From Pseudomonas sp. RGM2987 (GTDB lineage: Bacteria > Pseudomonadota > Gammaproteobacteria > Pseudomonadales > Pseudomonadaceae), in NCBI RefSeq assembly GCF_022952855.1, contig NZ_JALJDX010000209.1, positions 19,219 through 83,218 on the forward strand: a DNA stretch of 64,000 nucleotides, written 5' to 3'. Position numbers and translations under genes: made by a program. This document shows positions 17,662-25,685 of this stretch, in pieces (within the stretch, counting starts at the first letter, position 1; the number at the start of each line of letters is the position of its first letter). The notes under the pieces were generated by a model that was not told the DNA's origin, did not search any database, and was given only the letters and a program-made list of their open reading frames with translations.

Positions 17662-19227
17662 ATGGTATTTTCATCCAATGTGTTCCTGTTTCTGTTCTTG
17701 CCGATCTTTCTCGGCTTGTACTACTTGAGCGGGCAACGCTATCGCAACCTGCTGCTGCTGGTCGCCAGCTATGTGTTCTATGCCTGGTGGCGGGTGGACT
17801 TCCTGGCGTTGTTCGCCGGCGTGACCCTGTGGAACTACTGGATCGGCCTGAAAGTCGGCGCCGCCGGCGTGCGCACCAAACCGGCCCAGCGCTGGCTGTT
17901 GCTCGGCGTGGGCGTGGACCTGGCCATCCTGGGCTACTTCAAGTACGCCAACTTCGGGGTCGACAGCCTCAACGCGATCATCACCGGCTTCGGTCTGAAT
18001 CCGTTCATCCTGACCCATGTGCTGTTGCCGATCGGGATCTCGTTCTACATCTTCGAGTCCATCAGCTACATCATCGACGTCTATCGCGGTGACACCCCGG
18101 CCACCCGCAACCTGATCGACTTCGCGGCGTTCGTGGCGATTTTCCCGCACCTGATCGCCGGTCCCGTGCTGCGTTTCCGTGACCTGGCCGACCAGTTCAA
18201 CAATCGCACCCACACCCTGGACAAGTTCTCCGAAGGCTGCACCCGCTTCATGCAGGGCTTCATCAAGAAAGTGTTCATTGCCGACACCCTGGCGGTGGTG
18301 GCGGACCATTGCTTTGCCTTGCAGAACCCGACCACCGGCGATGCCTGGCTCGGTGCCCTGGCCTACACCGCGCAGCTGTACTTCGACTTCTCCGGCTACA
18401 GCGACATGGCCATCGGCCTGGGCCTGATGATGGGTTTCCGTTTCATGGAAAACTTCAAGCAGCCCTACATCAGCCAGTCGATCACCGAGTTCTGGCGCCG
18501 CTGGCACATCAGCCTGTCCACCTGGCTGCGTGACTACCTGTACATCACCCTGGGCGGCAACCGCAAAGGCACGTTGATGACCTATCGCAACCTGTTCCTG
18601 ACCATGCTGCTCGGTGGTCTGTGGCACGGCGCGAACATCACCTACGTGATCTGGGGCGCCTGGCACGGGATCTGGCTGGCGATTGAAAAAGCCGTCGGCA
18701 TCAACACCACGCCACGCAGCATCAACCCGATCCGCTGGGCCCTGACTTTCCTGCTGGTGGTGATGGGCTGGGTGATCTTCCGGGCCGAGAACCTGCACGT
18801 GGCCGGTCGCATGTACGGCGCCATGTTCAGCTTCGGCGACTGGTCGCTCTCGGAATTGACTCGCGCCAACCTCACCGGTTTGCAGATCGCCACGCTGGTG
18901 GTGGCCTACATCACCCTCGCCTTCTTCGGCCTGCGGGACTTCTACACCAACCGTCCACCGCTCAAGACCAAGCCTGAGGTGAACACCCAGGCCGACGGCC
19001 CGGCGACCGCACAACCGGGGATGATCAAGGCCGTTCCAGGCGACAATCCGTCGACTATCCATGAACCGGGCTACACCGTGGGTGTCGAAGCCCAGGTGCA
19101 ACCGGCCTACTGGACCGTGGACTGGTCGCGCTACGTGATGCGCGCCCTGGTACTGCTGCTGTTCATCGCCTCGATTCTCAAACTCTCGGCGCAAAGCTTC
19201 TCGCCGTTCCTTTACTTCCAGTTCTGA
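17662..19227 (+). CDS. algI: Alginate O-acetylation membrane protein AlgI (MBOAT family)
   Basis: AlgI is a polytopic MBOAT protein that moves acetyl groups from a cytoplasmic donor across the inner membrane for AlgJ, AlgX and AlgF. The start MVFSSNVFLFLFLPIFLGLYY has GGAGA seven bases upstream. A longer frame from 17638 lacks such support. The 521 residues contain about ten hydrophobic segments and the MBOAT catalytic histidine in GGLWHGANITYV, with PYISQSITEFWRRWHISLS just before it. The C-terminus has a polar stretch (about 430-490) before a final helix. It begins the acetylation block algI-algJ-algF, separated from algL by a REP doublet. Confidence 0.97.
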   Translation: MVFSSNVFLFLFLPIFLGLYYLSGQRYRNLLLLVASYVFYAWWRVDFLALFAGVTLWNYWIGLKVGAAGVRTKPAQRWLLLGVGVDLAILGYFKYANFGVDSLNAIITGFGLNPFILTHVLLPIGISFYIFESISYIIDVYRGDTPATRNLIDFAAFVAIFPHLIAGPVLRFRDLADQFNNRTHTLDKFSEGCTRFMQGFIKKVFIADTLAVVADHCFALQNPTTGDAWLGALAYTAQLYFDFSGYSDMAIGLGLMMGFRFMENFKQPYISQSITEFWRRWHISLSTWLRDYLYITLGGNRKGTLMTYRNLFLTMLLGGLWHGANITYVIWGAWHGIWLAIEKAVGINTTPRSINPIRWALTFLLVVMGWVIFRAENLHVAGRMYGAMFSFGDWSLSELTRANLTGLQIATLVVAYITLAFFGLRDFYTNRPPLKTKPEVNTQADGPATAQPGMIKAVPGDNPSTIHEPGYTVGVEAQVQPAYWTVDWSRYVMRALVLLLFIASILKLSAQSFSPFLYFQF

Positions 19228-19238
19228 GGGATCTGACC

Positions 19239-20414
19239 ATGACCCGCTCATTACGCATCTTTTACGTCGCACTGTTCATGCTGATCCTGACAGCGTTGGG
19301 CCTGTGGTCGATGCGCAGTTTCTTCGGCTTCAGCACCAACCCCGACGCGACCGTGCTCAACGGTCGCTGGGCCAAGGCCGTGGAGACCCACTACGACGAC
19401 GAGTTTCCGATCAAGCGCCTGGGCACCAACATCTGGGCCGCGCTGGACTACAAGCTGTTCAATGAAGGCCGCAAGGGTGTGGTCCTGGGCCGCGACCAGT
19501 GGCTGTTCAGCGACGAGGAGTTCAACCCGATCGTCAATGAAGAGCTGAACCTGCAAGGCAACTACGCGCTGGTCGAAGGCGTGCGCCAGAAGCTCAAGGA
19601 CCAAGGCATCACCCTGGTCATGGCCATCGTGCCGGCCAAAGTGCGGCTGTATCCGGAGCACGTCGGTGAAGTGAAGCCGTCGAGCATCCACGCCAACCTT
19701 TACCAGGACTTCCATGCCCGCGTGGCGGCAGACAAGATCCTCGCCCCGGACCTGCTCGGCCCGCTGCAACAGGCCAAGCAAAACGGCCAGCAAGTGTTCC
19801 TGCGCACCGACACCCACTGGACGCCGGAAGGTGCCCAGGTCGCGGCAGACAACATTGCCAAGGCAATCGCCGAACGCACGCCGCTTGAAGGCCAGCCACA
19901 ACGCTTCGTCACCGAGGCTGGGGAAAAGATCATCCACAAGGGCGACCTGCGCCAGTTCCTGCCGCTGGACCCCTTGTTCGAAAACCTGATGCCAGCCCAG
20001 GAGCCGCTGGTCAAGCGCAACACCCGTGAAGCCGACGACCAGCCGGCCCAAGGCGACGCGCTGTTTGCCGATGCCCAGGTGCCCGTGGCCCTGATCGGCA
20101 CCAGCTACAGCGCCAACCCCAACTGGAACTTCGTCGGAGCCCTCAAACAAGCCCTGCACAGCGATGTCGTGAACTACGCCGAAGACGGCCATGGCCCGAT
20201 CCTGCCGATGCTCAGCTACCTCAAGAGCGACGCCTTCAAGAACAGCCCGCCCCAGGTGCTGATCTGGGAGTTCCCTGAACGCTATCTGCCCGTGAACAAC
20301 GAAATCGGCGACGCCGACCCGCAGTGGGTCGCAGAACTCAAACAAGCCGGTGCGCGCCAACAGAACGTTGCCGCCAACACTCAATCCGAGACGCCCGACC
20401 GGGCGCAAAACTGA
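19239..20414 (+). CDS. algJ: Alginate O-acetyltransferase AlgJ
   Basis: AlgJ is a membrane-anchored periplasmic acetylesterase/transferase-like protein needed for alginate acetylation. The 391-residue product has an uncleaved N-terminal signal anchor (about residues 5-25, IFYVALFMLILTALGLWSM) and a SGNH-like domain homologous to AlgX. The catalytic residues are visible as D191 and H193 (TDTHW) and S289 (GTSYS). It starts 11 bases after algI and ends 14 bases before algF. Confidence 0.96.
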   Translation: MTRSLRIFYVALFMLILTALGLWSMRSFFGFSTNPDATVLNGRWAKAVETHYDDEFPIKRLGTNIWAALDYKLFNEGRKGVVLGRDQWLFSDEEFNPIVNEELNLQGNYALVEGVRQKLKDQGITLVMAIVPAKVRLYPEHVGEVKPSSIHANLYQDFHARVAADKILAPDLLGPLQQAKQNGQQVFLRTDTHWTPEGAQVAADNIAKAIAERTPLEGQPQRFVTEAGEKIIHKGDLRQFLPLDPLFENLMPAQEPLVKRNTREADDQPAQGDALFADAQVPVALIGTSYSANPNWNFVGALKQALHSDVVNYAEDGHGPILPMLSYLKSDAFKNSPPQVLIWEFPERYLPVNNEIGDADPQWVAELKQAGARQQNVAANTQSETPDRAQN

Positions 20415-20428
20415 AAGAGAGGTCCATC

Positions 20429-21094
20429 ATGACTTTCAACACTACTCCTCGTCGTCTCGCTGCTCGCTCCTTCAAGGCCGTTGCCCTCGTCGCCAGCATG
20501 AGCGCCCTTTCCCTGTCCGCCTTTGCCGGTGACTCGGCCCTGTACGGGCCGGTCGCACCAAAAGGCTCCAGCTTCGTACGTATCTACAACGCCAGCAACG
20601 CCGAAGTCAGCGCCACCGTCGGCAGCACCAACCTGAGCGACGTGGCCCCACTGGCCAGCAGCGACTTCAGCTTCATGCCTGGCGGTGACTACAGCGCCAA
20701 GGTCGGCAGCCAGACCGTCCCGGTCAAACTGGCGCCCGATCACTACTACACCCTGGTCAACAACGCCACCGGCCAGCCTCAGCTGATCGAAGAACCGCCG
20801 TTCAAGAACAAGCAGAAGTCCCTGGTCCGCGTGCAGAACCTCACCGACAAGGCCCTGACCCTCAAGACCGCCGACGGCAAGACCGAAGTGGTCCCCAACG
20901 TTGCGGCCAAGGGCCGTGGCGAGCGTGAAATCAACCCGGTGAAAGTCAGCCTGGCGCTGTTCGAAGGCGACAAGAAAGTCGGCGACCTCAAGCCGGTCGC
21001 ACTTGAGCGTGGTGAAGCAGCGGTGCTGTACGTCACCGGCTCCGGAAGCAGCTTGTCGCCGGTCTGGGTAAAGCGTCCAGTGTCAACCCGCTGA
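20429..21094 (+). CDS. algF: Alginate O-acetyltransferase AlgF
   Basis: AlgF is a small periplasmic protein required for alginate acetylation, thought to bridge AlgI/AlgJ and AlgX. The 221-residue product starts MTFNTTPRRLAARSFKAVAL at the ATG at 20429, with AGAGAGG upstream. It has a signal peptide ending SAFAGD (about residue 34). The mature part forms two beta-rich domains with segments FVRIYNASNAEVSATVG and SLVRVQNLTDKALTLKT. A frame opening at 20324 only adds codons overlapping algJ. It is followed by a REP doublet before algA. Confidence 0.96.
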   Translation: MTFNTTPRRLAARSFKAVALVASMSALSLSAFAGDSALYGPVAPKGSSFVRIYNASNAEVSATVGSTNLSDVAPLASSDFSFMPGGDYSAKVGSQTVPVKLAPDHYYTLVNNATGQPQLIEEPPFKNKQKSLVRVQNLTDKALTLKTADGKTEVVPNVAAKGRGEREINPVKVSLALFEGDKKVGDLKPVALERGEAAVLYVTGSGSSLSPVWVKRPVSTR

Positions 21095-21122
21095 TGGATT
21101 CGCTCGACTGACGCCTTACCCC

Positions 21123-21228
21123 CTGTGGGAGCGGCGGTGCGGCGATCCGACTTGCTCGCGAAAGCGGTCTGACATTCAACATCAATGTCGACTGATCTGC
21201 CGCCTTCGCGAGCAAGCCCGCTCCCACC
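21123..21228. repeat. REP doublet between algF and algA, left arm interrupted
   Basis: The left arm reads GTGGGAGCGGCGGTGCGGCG then ATCCGACTTGCTCGCGAAAG. A roughly 16-base GGCGATCCGA-containing block splits the normal core. The right arm (TTCGCGAGCAAGCCCGCTCC) is normal. It lies in the 233-base gap inside the alginate operon. Confidence 0.9.
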
Positions 21229-21327
21229 CTGATCGAGGCGTCGCTCGAGCACGGAACAAGAACAAGAGAGTGAAACGACAGAACGCAGTAGCTCTAACAA
21301 CCATTTCGCTTCAAAGGAGTAACAAAC

Positions 21328-22779
21328 ATGATTCCGGTGATCTTGTCAGGTGGTAGTGGCTCACGTCTTTGGCCGCTTTCGCGCAAGCAATTCCCTAAAC
21401 AGTTCCTGGCCCTGACCGGCGAACACACCCTGTTCCAGCAGACCCTCGAACGCCTGGTCTTCGAAGGCATGGACACGCCGATCGTGGTCTGCAACAAAGA
21501 CCACCGGTTCATCGTCAACGAGCAGTTGACCAACCGCAAGCTCGAAGCCCAGCGCATCCTGATGGAACCGTTCGGGCGCAACACCGCACCGGCCGTGGCC
21601 CTGACCGCGATGCTGCTGGTCAACGAGGGTCGCGACGAGCTGATGCTGGTGCTGCCGGCCGACCACGTGATCGAAGACCAGAAAGCCCTGCAACGCGCCC
21701 TGGCCCTGGCCACCGTGGCCGCCGAACGTGGCGAGATGGTGTTGTTCGGCGTTCCGCCGACCAAACCGGAAACCGGCTACGGCTATATCAAGTCGACCAA
21801 CGACGCGCTGCTGCCTGAAGGCGTGAGCCGGGTGTCGCACTTCGTCGAAAAACCCGACGCCAAGCGCGCCACCGAATTCCTCGAAGCCGGCGGTTACTTC
21901 TGGAACAGCGGCATGTTCCTGTTCCGCGCCAGCCGCTTCCTGGAAGAGCTGAAAAAACACGATCCGGACATCTACGACACCTGCCTGCTGACCCTGGAGC
22001 GCAGCGAGCAGACGCCGGACACCGTGACCCTCGACGAAGCGACTTTCGCCTGCTGCCCGGACAACTCCATCGACTACGCCGTGATGGAAAAAACCCAGCG
22101 CGCCTGCGTGGTTCCCCTGGCCGCCGGCTGGAGTGATGTCGGTTGCTGGGCGTCGCTGTGGGAAGTCAACGAAAAAGACACCAACGGCAACGTCACCAAG
22201 GGCGACGTGGTGGTCCAGGACAGCCGCAACTGCATGATCCACGGCAACGGCAAACTGGTGTCGGTGATCGGCCTGGAAAACATCGTGGTGGTCGAAACCA
22301 AGGACGCCATGATGATCGCCCACAAGGACAAGGTCCAAGGCGTGAAACAGATGGTCAACACCCTCAATGCCCAAGGCCGCACCGAGACCCAGAACCACTG
22401 CGAGGTCTACCGTCCGTGGGGTTCCTATGATTCGGTGGACATGGGCGGGCGCTTCCAGGTCAAGCACATCTCGGTCAAGCCGGGCGCGTGCCTGTCGTTG
22501 CAGATGCACCACCACCGCGCCGAACACTGGATCGTGGTCAGCGGCACCGCCGAAGTGACCTGCGACGAAAACGTGTTCCTGCTCACCGAGAACCAGTCGA
22601 CCTACATCCCGATCGCGTCGGTTCACCGCCTGCGCAACCCGGGCAAGATCCCGCTGGAAATCATCGAAGTGCAGTCCGGCAGCTACCTGGGCGAAGACGA
22701 CATCGAACGCTTCGAAGACATCTACGGGCGCTCCACCCCGGTCGAGCGCGGCGTGTCGGTGAAAACCATCGCCCAATAA
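21328..22779 (+). CDS. algA: Bifunctional phosphomannose isomerase/GDP-mannose pyrophosphorylase AlgA
   Basis: AlgA catalyses the first and third steps of alginate precursor supply: fructose-6-P to mannose-6-P, and mannose-1-P + GTP to GDP-mannose (AlgC does the step between and is not here). The 483-residue protein begins with the nucleotidyltransferase signature GGSGSRLWPLSRKQFPKQ (about 8-25). FVEKP follows near residue 174. It ends with a type II PMI cupin domain including QMHHHRAEHWIVVSG (about 392-406). AAAGGAG lies upstream of the ATG. It is the last alginate gene, closed by a terminator. Confidence 0.97.
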   Translation: MIPVILSGGSGSRLWPLSRKQFPKQFLALTGEHTLFQQTLERLVFEGMDTPIVVCNKDHRFIVNEQLTNRKLEAQRILMEPFGRNTAPAVALTAMLLVNEGRDELMLVLPADHVIEDQKALQRALALATVAAERGEMVLFGVPPTKPETGYGYIKSTNDALLPEGVSRVSHFVEKPDAKRATEFLEAGGYFWNSGMFLFRASRFLEELKKHDPDIYDTCLLTLERSEQTPDTVTLDEATFACCPDNSIDYAVMEKTQRACVVPLAAGWSDVGCWASLWEVNEKDTNGNVTKGDVVVQDSRNCMIHGNGKLVSVIGLENIVVVETKDAMMIAHKDKVQGVKQMVNTLNAQGRTETQNHCEVYRPWGSYDSVDMGGRFQVKHISVKPGACLSLQMHHHRAEHWIVVSGTAEVTCDENVFLLTENQSTYIPIASVHRLRNPGKIPLEIIEVQSGSYLGEDDIERFEDIYGRSTPVERGVSVKTIAQ

Positions 22780-22805
22780 CGATCAGCAACGATCAGCAGA
22801 ACAAG

Positions 22806-22866
22806 AAGCCCCCATCCAGCCCACTGCGTCCCCTATCCGCAGCGGGTTGGGTGGGGGCTTTTTTCT
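22806..22866 (+). terminator. Rho-independent terminator of the alginate operon
   Basis: AAGCCCCCATCCAGCCC pairs with GGGTTGGGTGGGGGCTT around an inner stem ACTGCG/CGCAGC-like, followed by TTTTTTCTT. This is a long, strong hairpin 27 bases after the algA stop. Confidence 0.9.
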
Positions 22867-22951
22867 TGAGCCCGGCGCCGGGCGCACAACGGCGCTTCAA
22901 CACTGCCCGCCTCCTCGGTAGGATGTGCCTACGGTCTCGGAGGCTTCCAAC

Positions 22952-23416
22952 ATGCTTATCGGCGTCTTGCTGGTTATCACCTGGCTTATCCTCTTGTTGC
23001 GCTACCCGGCCAAGGCGTTGCCAGTCTCCATGGCGGCGTTCGTCGGGCTGGGCCTGGTCGCCGGTTGGGTGCTCTGGCAGGAAAACCGCGAGAACCGGCA
23101 ACTGGATCGCCTGGAACTGCGGGTGACCTATGCCCCCGGACACTGCCCCGCCGACCGTCCCCTGGCGTTGACCCTGAACAACGGCAACGACGTGCCGCTG
23201 GTTGAGTTGCGCTGGCGGATCGCGGCCTACGCCCCCGGGGACACCATCAACCTGGCCGACAACCCTTACGATGCACCGCGCTACCGTGGCCCCGGCGAAC
23301 TGCAACCGGGCGCCAGCTGGCAGGACTGCCTGCCCCTGCCGCCACTGCGCCCCGGTTATCGTGCACAGAGCCTGGAGTTTCGCGCCGAGCGATTGCACGG
23401 TAGCTTCTCCAACTGA
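22952..23416 (+). CDS. Small membrane-anchored protein of unknown function
   Basis: I do not recognise this 154-residue protein. It begins MLIGVLLVITWLILLLRYP, with CGGAGG eight bases upstream; a frame from 22925 lacks such support. Two hydrophobic segments (about 1-17 and 25-43) are followed by a roughly 110-residue soluble domain. That domain has a beta-sandwich look (LDRLELRVTYAPGHC, RPLALTLNNGNDVPLVELRWRI) and three scattered cysteines, two of them in GHCPAD and WQDCLPL. The soluble part is probably periplasmic. It stands between the alginate terminator and an SDR gene 36 bases downstream, with which it may be co-transcribed. Confidence 0.8.
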   Translation: MLIGVLLVITWLILLLRYPAKALPVSMAAFVGLGLVAGWVLWQENRENRQLDRLELRVTYAPGHCPADRPLALTLNNGNDVPLVELRWRIAAYAPGDTINLADNPYDAPRYRGPGELQPGASWQDCLPLPPLRPGYRAQSLEFRAERLHGSFSN

Positions 23417-23452
23417 TTCCACTCCTCCACTTTCTTGCACAAGGAATGCGCC

Positions 23453-24277
23453 ATGCCTGTCGCGTTGATCACCGGATGTTCCAGCGGCATCGGCCGCGCC
23501 CTGGCCGATGCCTTCAAGGCTGCCGGGTATCAGGTTTGGGCCACTGCGCGGAAAGCCGAGGATGTGGCGGCGCTGGGCGCTGCCGGGTTTACCGCCGTTC
23601 AGTTGGACGTGAATGATGGCCCGGCGCTGGAGCAGTTGAGCGAGCGGATCAACCAGCAGCACGGCGGCCTGGACGTACTGATCAACAATGCCGGCTACGG
23701 TGCCATGGGCCCCCTGCTGGATGGCGGTGTACCGGCGATGCAGCGTCAGTTCGAAACCAATGTGTTTGCCATCGTCGGGGTGACCCGCGCACTGTTCCCG
23801 GTGCTGCGCCGGGCCAAGGGCCTGGTGGTGAATATCGGCAGCGTGTCCGGGGTGCTGGTCACGCCGTTTGCCGGGGCGTATTGCGCCTCGAAAGCTGCCG
23901 TGCACGCCCTGAGCGATGCGCTGCGCATGGAGCTGGCGCCGTTTGGGATTCGGGTGATGGAGGTCCAGCCCGGCGCCATTGCGTCCAGCTTTGCCAGGAA
24001 TGCGGGCCATGAAGCTGAACAACTGATCAGCGAACAGTCGCCCTGGTGGCCGCTGCGCGACGGCATCCGCGCCCGGGCCAAGGCGTCCCAGGACAACCCT
24101 ACCCCGGCCAGCGAATTCGCCGCTGGACTGCTCAAGGCCGTGCAACAACCCAAGCCCCCGCGCCTGCTGCGCCTGGGCAACGGCAGCCGGTCACTGCCGC
24201 TGATGGCCGGCTGGCTGCCCAAGGGGTTGCTGGAGAAGGGCTTGAGGAAACGGTTTGGCCTGGGGGGCTCGCTTTGA
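23453..24277 (+). CDS. Short-chain dehydrogenase/reductase (SDR) family oxidoreductase
   Basis: This is a 274-residue classical SDR. The NAD(P)-binding motif TGCSSGIG is at residues 7-14, with INNAGYG near 84-90, the catalytic Ser in NIGSVSG, and YCASK giving the YxxxK Tyr-Lys pair. A basic residue after the glycine motif (TARK) hints at NADPH preference. The ATG at 23453 has AAGGA seven bases upstream; codons from 23435 are not needed. The substrate cannot be read from sequence. The C-terminal region (about 200-274) is specific to the retinol-dehydrogenase-like subgroup. REP elements follow immediately. Confidence 0.9.
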   Translation: MPVALITGCSSGIGRALADAFKAAGYQVWATARKAEDVAALGAAGFTAVQLDVNDGPALEQLSERINQQHGGLDVLINNAGYGAMGPLLDGGVPAMQRQFETNVFAIVGVTRALFPVLRRAKGLVVNIGSVSGVLVTPFAGAYCASKAAVHALSDALRMELAPFGIRVMEVQPGAIASSFARNAGHEAEQLISEQSPWWPLRDGIRARAKASQDNPTPASEFAAGLLKAVQQPKPPRLLRLGNGSRSLPLMAGWLPKGLLEKGLRKRFGLGGSL

Positions 24278-24287
24278 CCTGAAGGTC

Positions 24288-24344
24288 CTTTTGGGGCGGC
24301 TTCGCCACCCAGCGGGAGCAAGCTCCCTCGCCACAGACGATCGG
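24288..24344. repeat. Single REP, GTGGCGAGGGAGC type
   Basis: A single copy (read on the minus strand GTGGCGAGGGAGCTTGCTCC) is preceded by a GGGCGGCTTCGCCACCC-like small hairpin. It starts ten bases after the SDR stop codon. Confidence 0.85.
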
Positions 24345-24368
24345 TGACTCCAAGCCCACCGCAGACTC

Positions 24369-24460
24369 TGTGGGAGCGAGCCTGCTCGCGATGACGGCGG
24401 CACATCCAACATCAATGCAAGCTGAACCAACGCTATCGCGAGCAAGCTTTGCTCCCACAG
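24369..24460. repeat. REP doublet, GTGGGAGCGAGC type
   Basis: The left arm is GTGGGAGCGAGCCTGCTCGC. The right arm is ATCGCGAGCAAGCTTTGCTC CCAC with a one-base expansion. It is part of a cluster of three REP elements filling the 333-base gap to the efflux operon. Confidence 0.9.
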
Positions 24461-24504
24461 AGCCCGTGGCATGCCACCAGATCCCAAATACACCACACAT
24501 CCAC

Positions 24505-24607
24505 TGTGGGAGCGGGCTTGCTCCGGGCGGCGATCCGACGAAAGCGTCAGTCCAGCCAATATCCTCGTCGACTGACCCACCGCCTTCGCGAGCAAGCCCG
24601 CTCCCAC
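24505..24607. repeat. REP doublet with GGCGGCGATCCGAC variant arm
   Basis: The left arm reads GTGGGAGCGGGCTTGCTCC and continues GGGCGGCGATCCGACG, the same variant as at 17455-17561. The right arm is the standard TTCGCGAGCAAGCCCGCTCC. It ends four bases before the stop codon of the adaptor gene. Confidence 0.9.
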
Positions 24608-24610
24608 CGA

Positions 24611-25474
24611 TCACCGCCCGGCCTGGTTTTCCACCACCACCGTACAGGTCATCCCCGCCGCCAGCAGCACACCCTCCGGCACTTCATCCAGATGAATTCG
24701 CACCGGCACACGCTGCGCCAGGCGGACCCAGTTGAAGGTCGGGTTGACGTCGGCGATCAGCTCGCGGCTCTGAGGATTGTCGCGGTCGTAGATGCCGCGG
24801 GAGATGCTTTCCACATGCCCCTTGAGTAGCTCGCCGCTCATCAACTGCAACTGCGCCGAATCGCCGATTCGGACCTTGGGCAGCTTGGTTTCTTCAAAGA
24901 AGCCGTAGACCCAGAATGAATTCATGTCGACCACGGCCATTTTCGCCTCGCCGATGCGCGCATAGTCGCCGCGATGCACGTTGAGGTTGGTGACGTAGCC
25001 ATCCACCGCCGCGCGGACTTCGGTGCGCGACAGGTTCAGCTCGGCAGCTTCCAGCTGTGCCTGGGCGTGCTGGTAGTCGGCCAGGGCCGAGTCGGCGATG
25101 TTACTGGCGTCATCGCGGCTTTCCCGGGAGATCACCAGGCTGTCCAGGTCGGCGCGGCGATGGGCATTGACCTTGCGCATTTCCCAGGTGGCCTTGCGCG
25201 ACGCCACGAGTGAGCGAGCCTGTTGCACCGCGATGCGGTAGTGCTCGGGGTCGATACGCATCAGCAGGTCGCCCTTTTTCACCAACTGGTTGTCGCGCAC
25301 CGGCACTTCGACCACCTCGCCGCTGACGTCCGCCGCGACATTGATGATGTCGGCTCGCACCCGGCCATCGCGGGTCCAGGGGGTGTTCATGTAGTGCTCC
25401 CACAGCGTGCGGCCAATCCACAGCGCCAGGGCCAGCACCAGCAGCGTCGCAAACAGGCTGAAAAACTTTTTCAT
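24611..25474 (-). CDS. HlyD-family membrane fusion protein of an AaeA-type efflux pump
   Basis: This 287-residue periplasmic adaptor has an N-terminal membrane anchor (about 4-24, FSLFATLLVLALALWIGRTLW). A lipoyl half-motif follows in the GEVVEVPVRDNQLVKKGDLL stretch, then a short alpha-hairpin (about 80-150). The second lipoyl half and beta-barrel include VTNLNVHRGDYARIGE and FEETKLPKVRIGD. In E. coli, AaeA pairs with the FUSC protein AaeB to export aromatic carboxylic acids such as p-hydroxybenzoate. It is the last gene of a four-gene minus-strand operon, ten bases after the DUF1656 gene. The substrate here is unknown. Confidence 0.9.
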   Translation of the reverse strand: MKKFFSLFATLLVLALALWIGRTLWEHYMNTPWTRDGRVRADIINVAADVSGEVVEVPVRDNQLVKKGDLLMRIDPEHYRIAVQQARSLVASRKATWEMRKVNAHRRADLDSLVISRESRDDASNIADSALADYQHAQAQLEAAELNLSRTEVRAAVDGYVTNLNVHRGDYARIGEAKMAVVDMNSFWVYGFFEETKLPKVRIGDSAQLQLMSGELLKGHVESISRGIYDRDNPQSRELIADVNPTFNWVRLAQRVPVRIHLDEVPEGVLLAAGMTCTVVVENQAGR

Positions 25475-25484
25475 CGCATCGATC

Positions 25485-25685
25485 TCAACGGTAGACCGTC
25501 AGCGCCAGCGCGCCGAACAGACAGGTAAACAGACTCAGGCGCAGCAGCGCCGGGTGCCAGAAATAGCGGTACAAATCCAGCCCGGACAGCAAGCGATCCA
25601 ACGCCCAGGCAAGGCCGGCGGCGATGAAAAACATCAGGGTCATGGTCGGCATGTACACGCCATGGAAGGCGATCTCACGGGGCAT
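25485..25685 (-). CDS. DUF1656 small inner-membrane protein
   Basis: This 66-residue protein has two membrane helices (about residues 10-30, YMPTMTLMFFIAAGLAWAL, and 45-64, LLRLSLFTCLFGALALTVY). It matches the DUF1656/AaeX type regularly found between the FUSC and HlyD genes of aromatic-acid efflux operons. Its start overlaps the end of the FUSC gene by 11 bases, suggesting coupled translation. Its role in the pump is not established. Confidence 0.88.
   Translation of the reverse strand: MPREIAFHGVYMPTMTLMFFIAAGLAWALDRLLSGLDLYRYFWHPALLRLSLFTCLFGALALTVYR

Noticed and set aside
24288..24607. Regularly spaced similar sequences that could suggest a CRISPR array
   Set aside because: The units are inverted REP arms of differing class with palindromic cores. 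Repeats are not direct and identical, spacers are not of constant length, and there are no cas genes.
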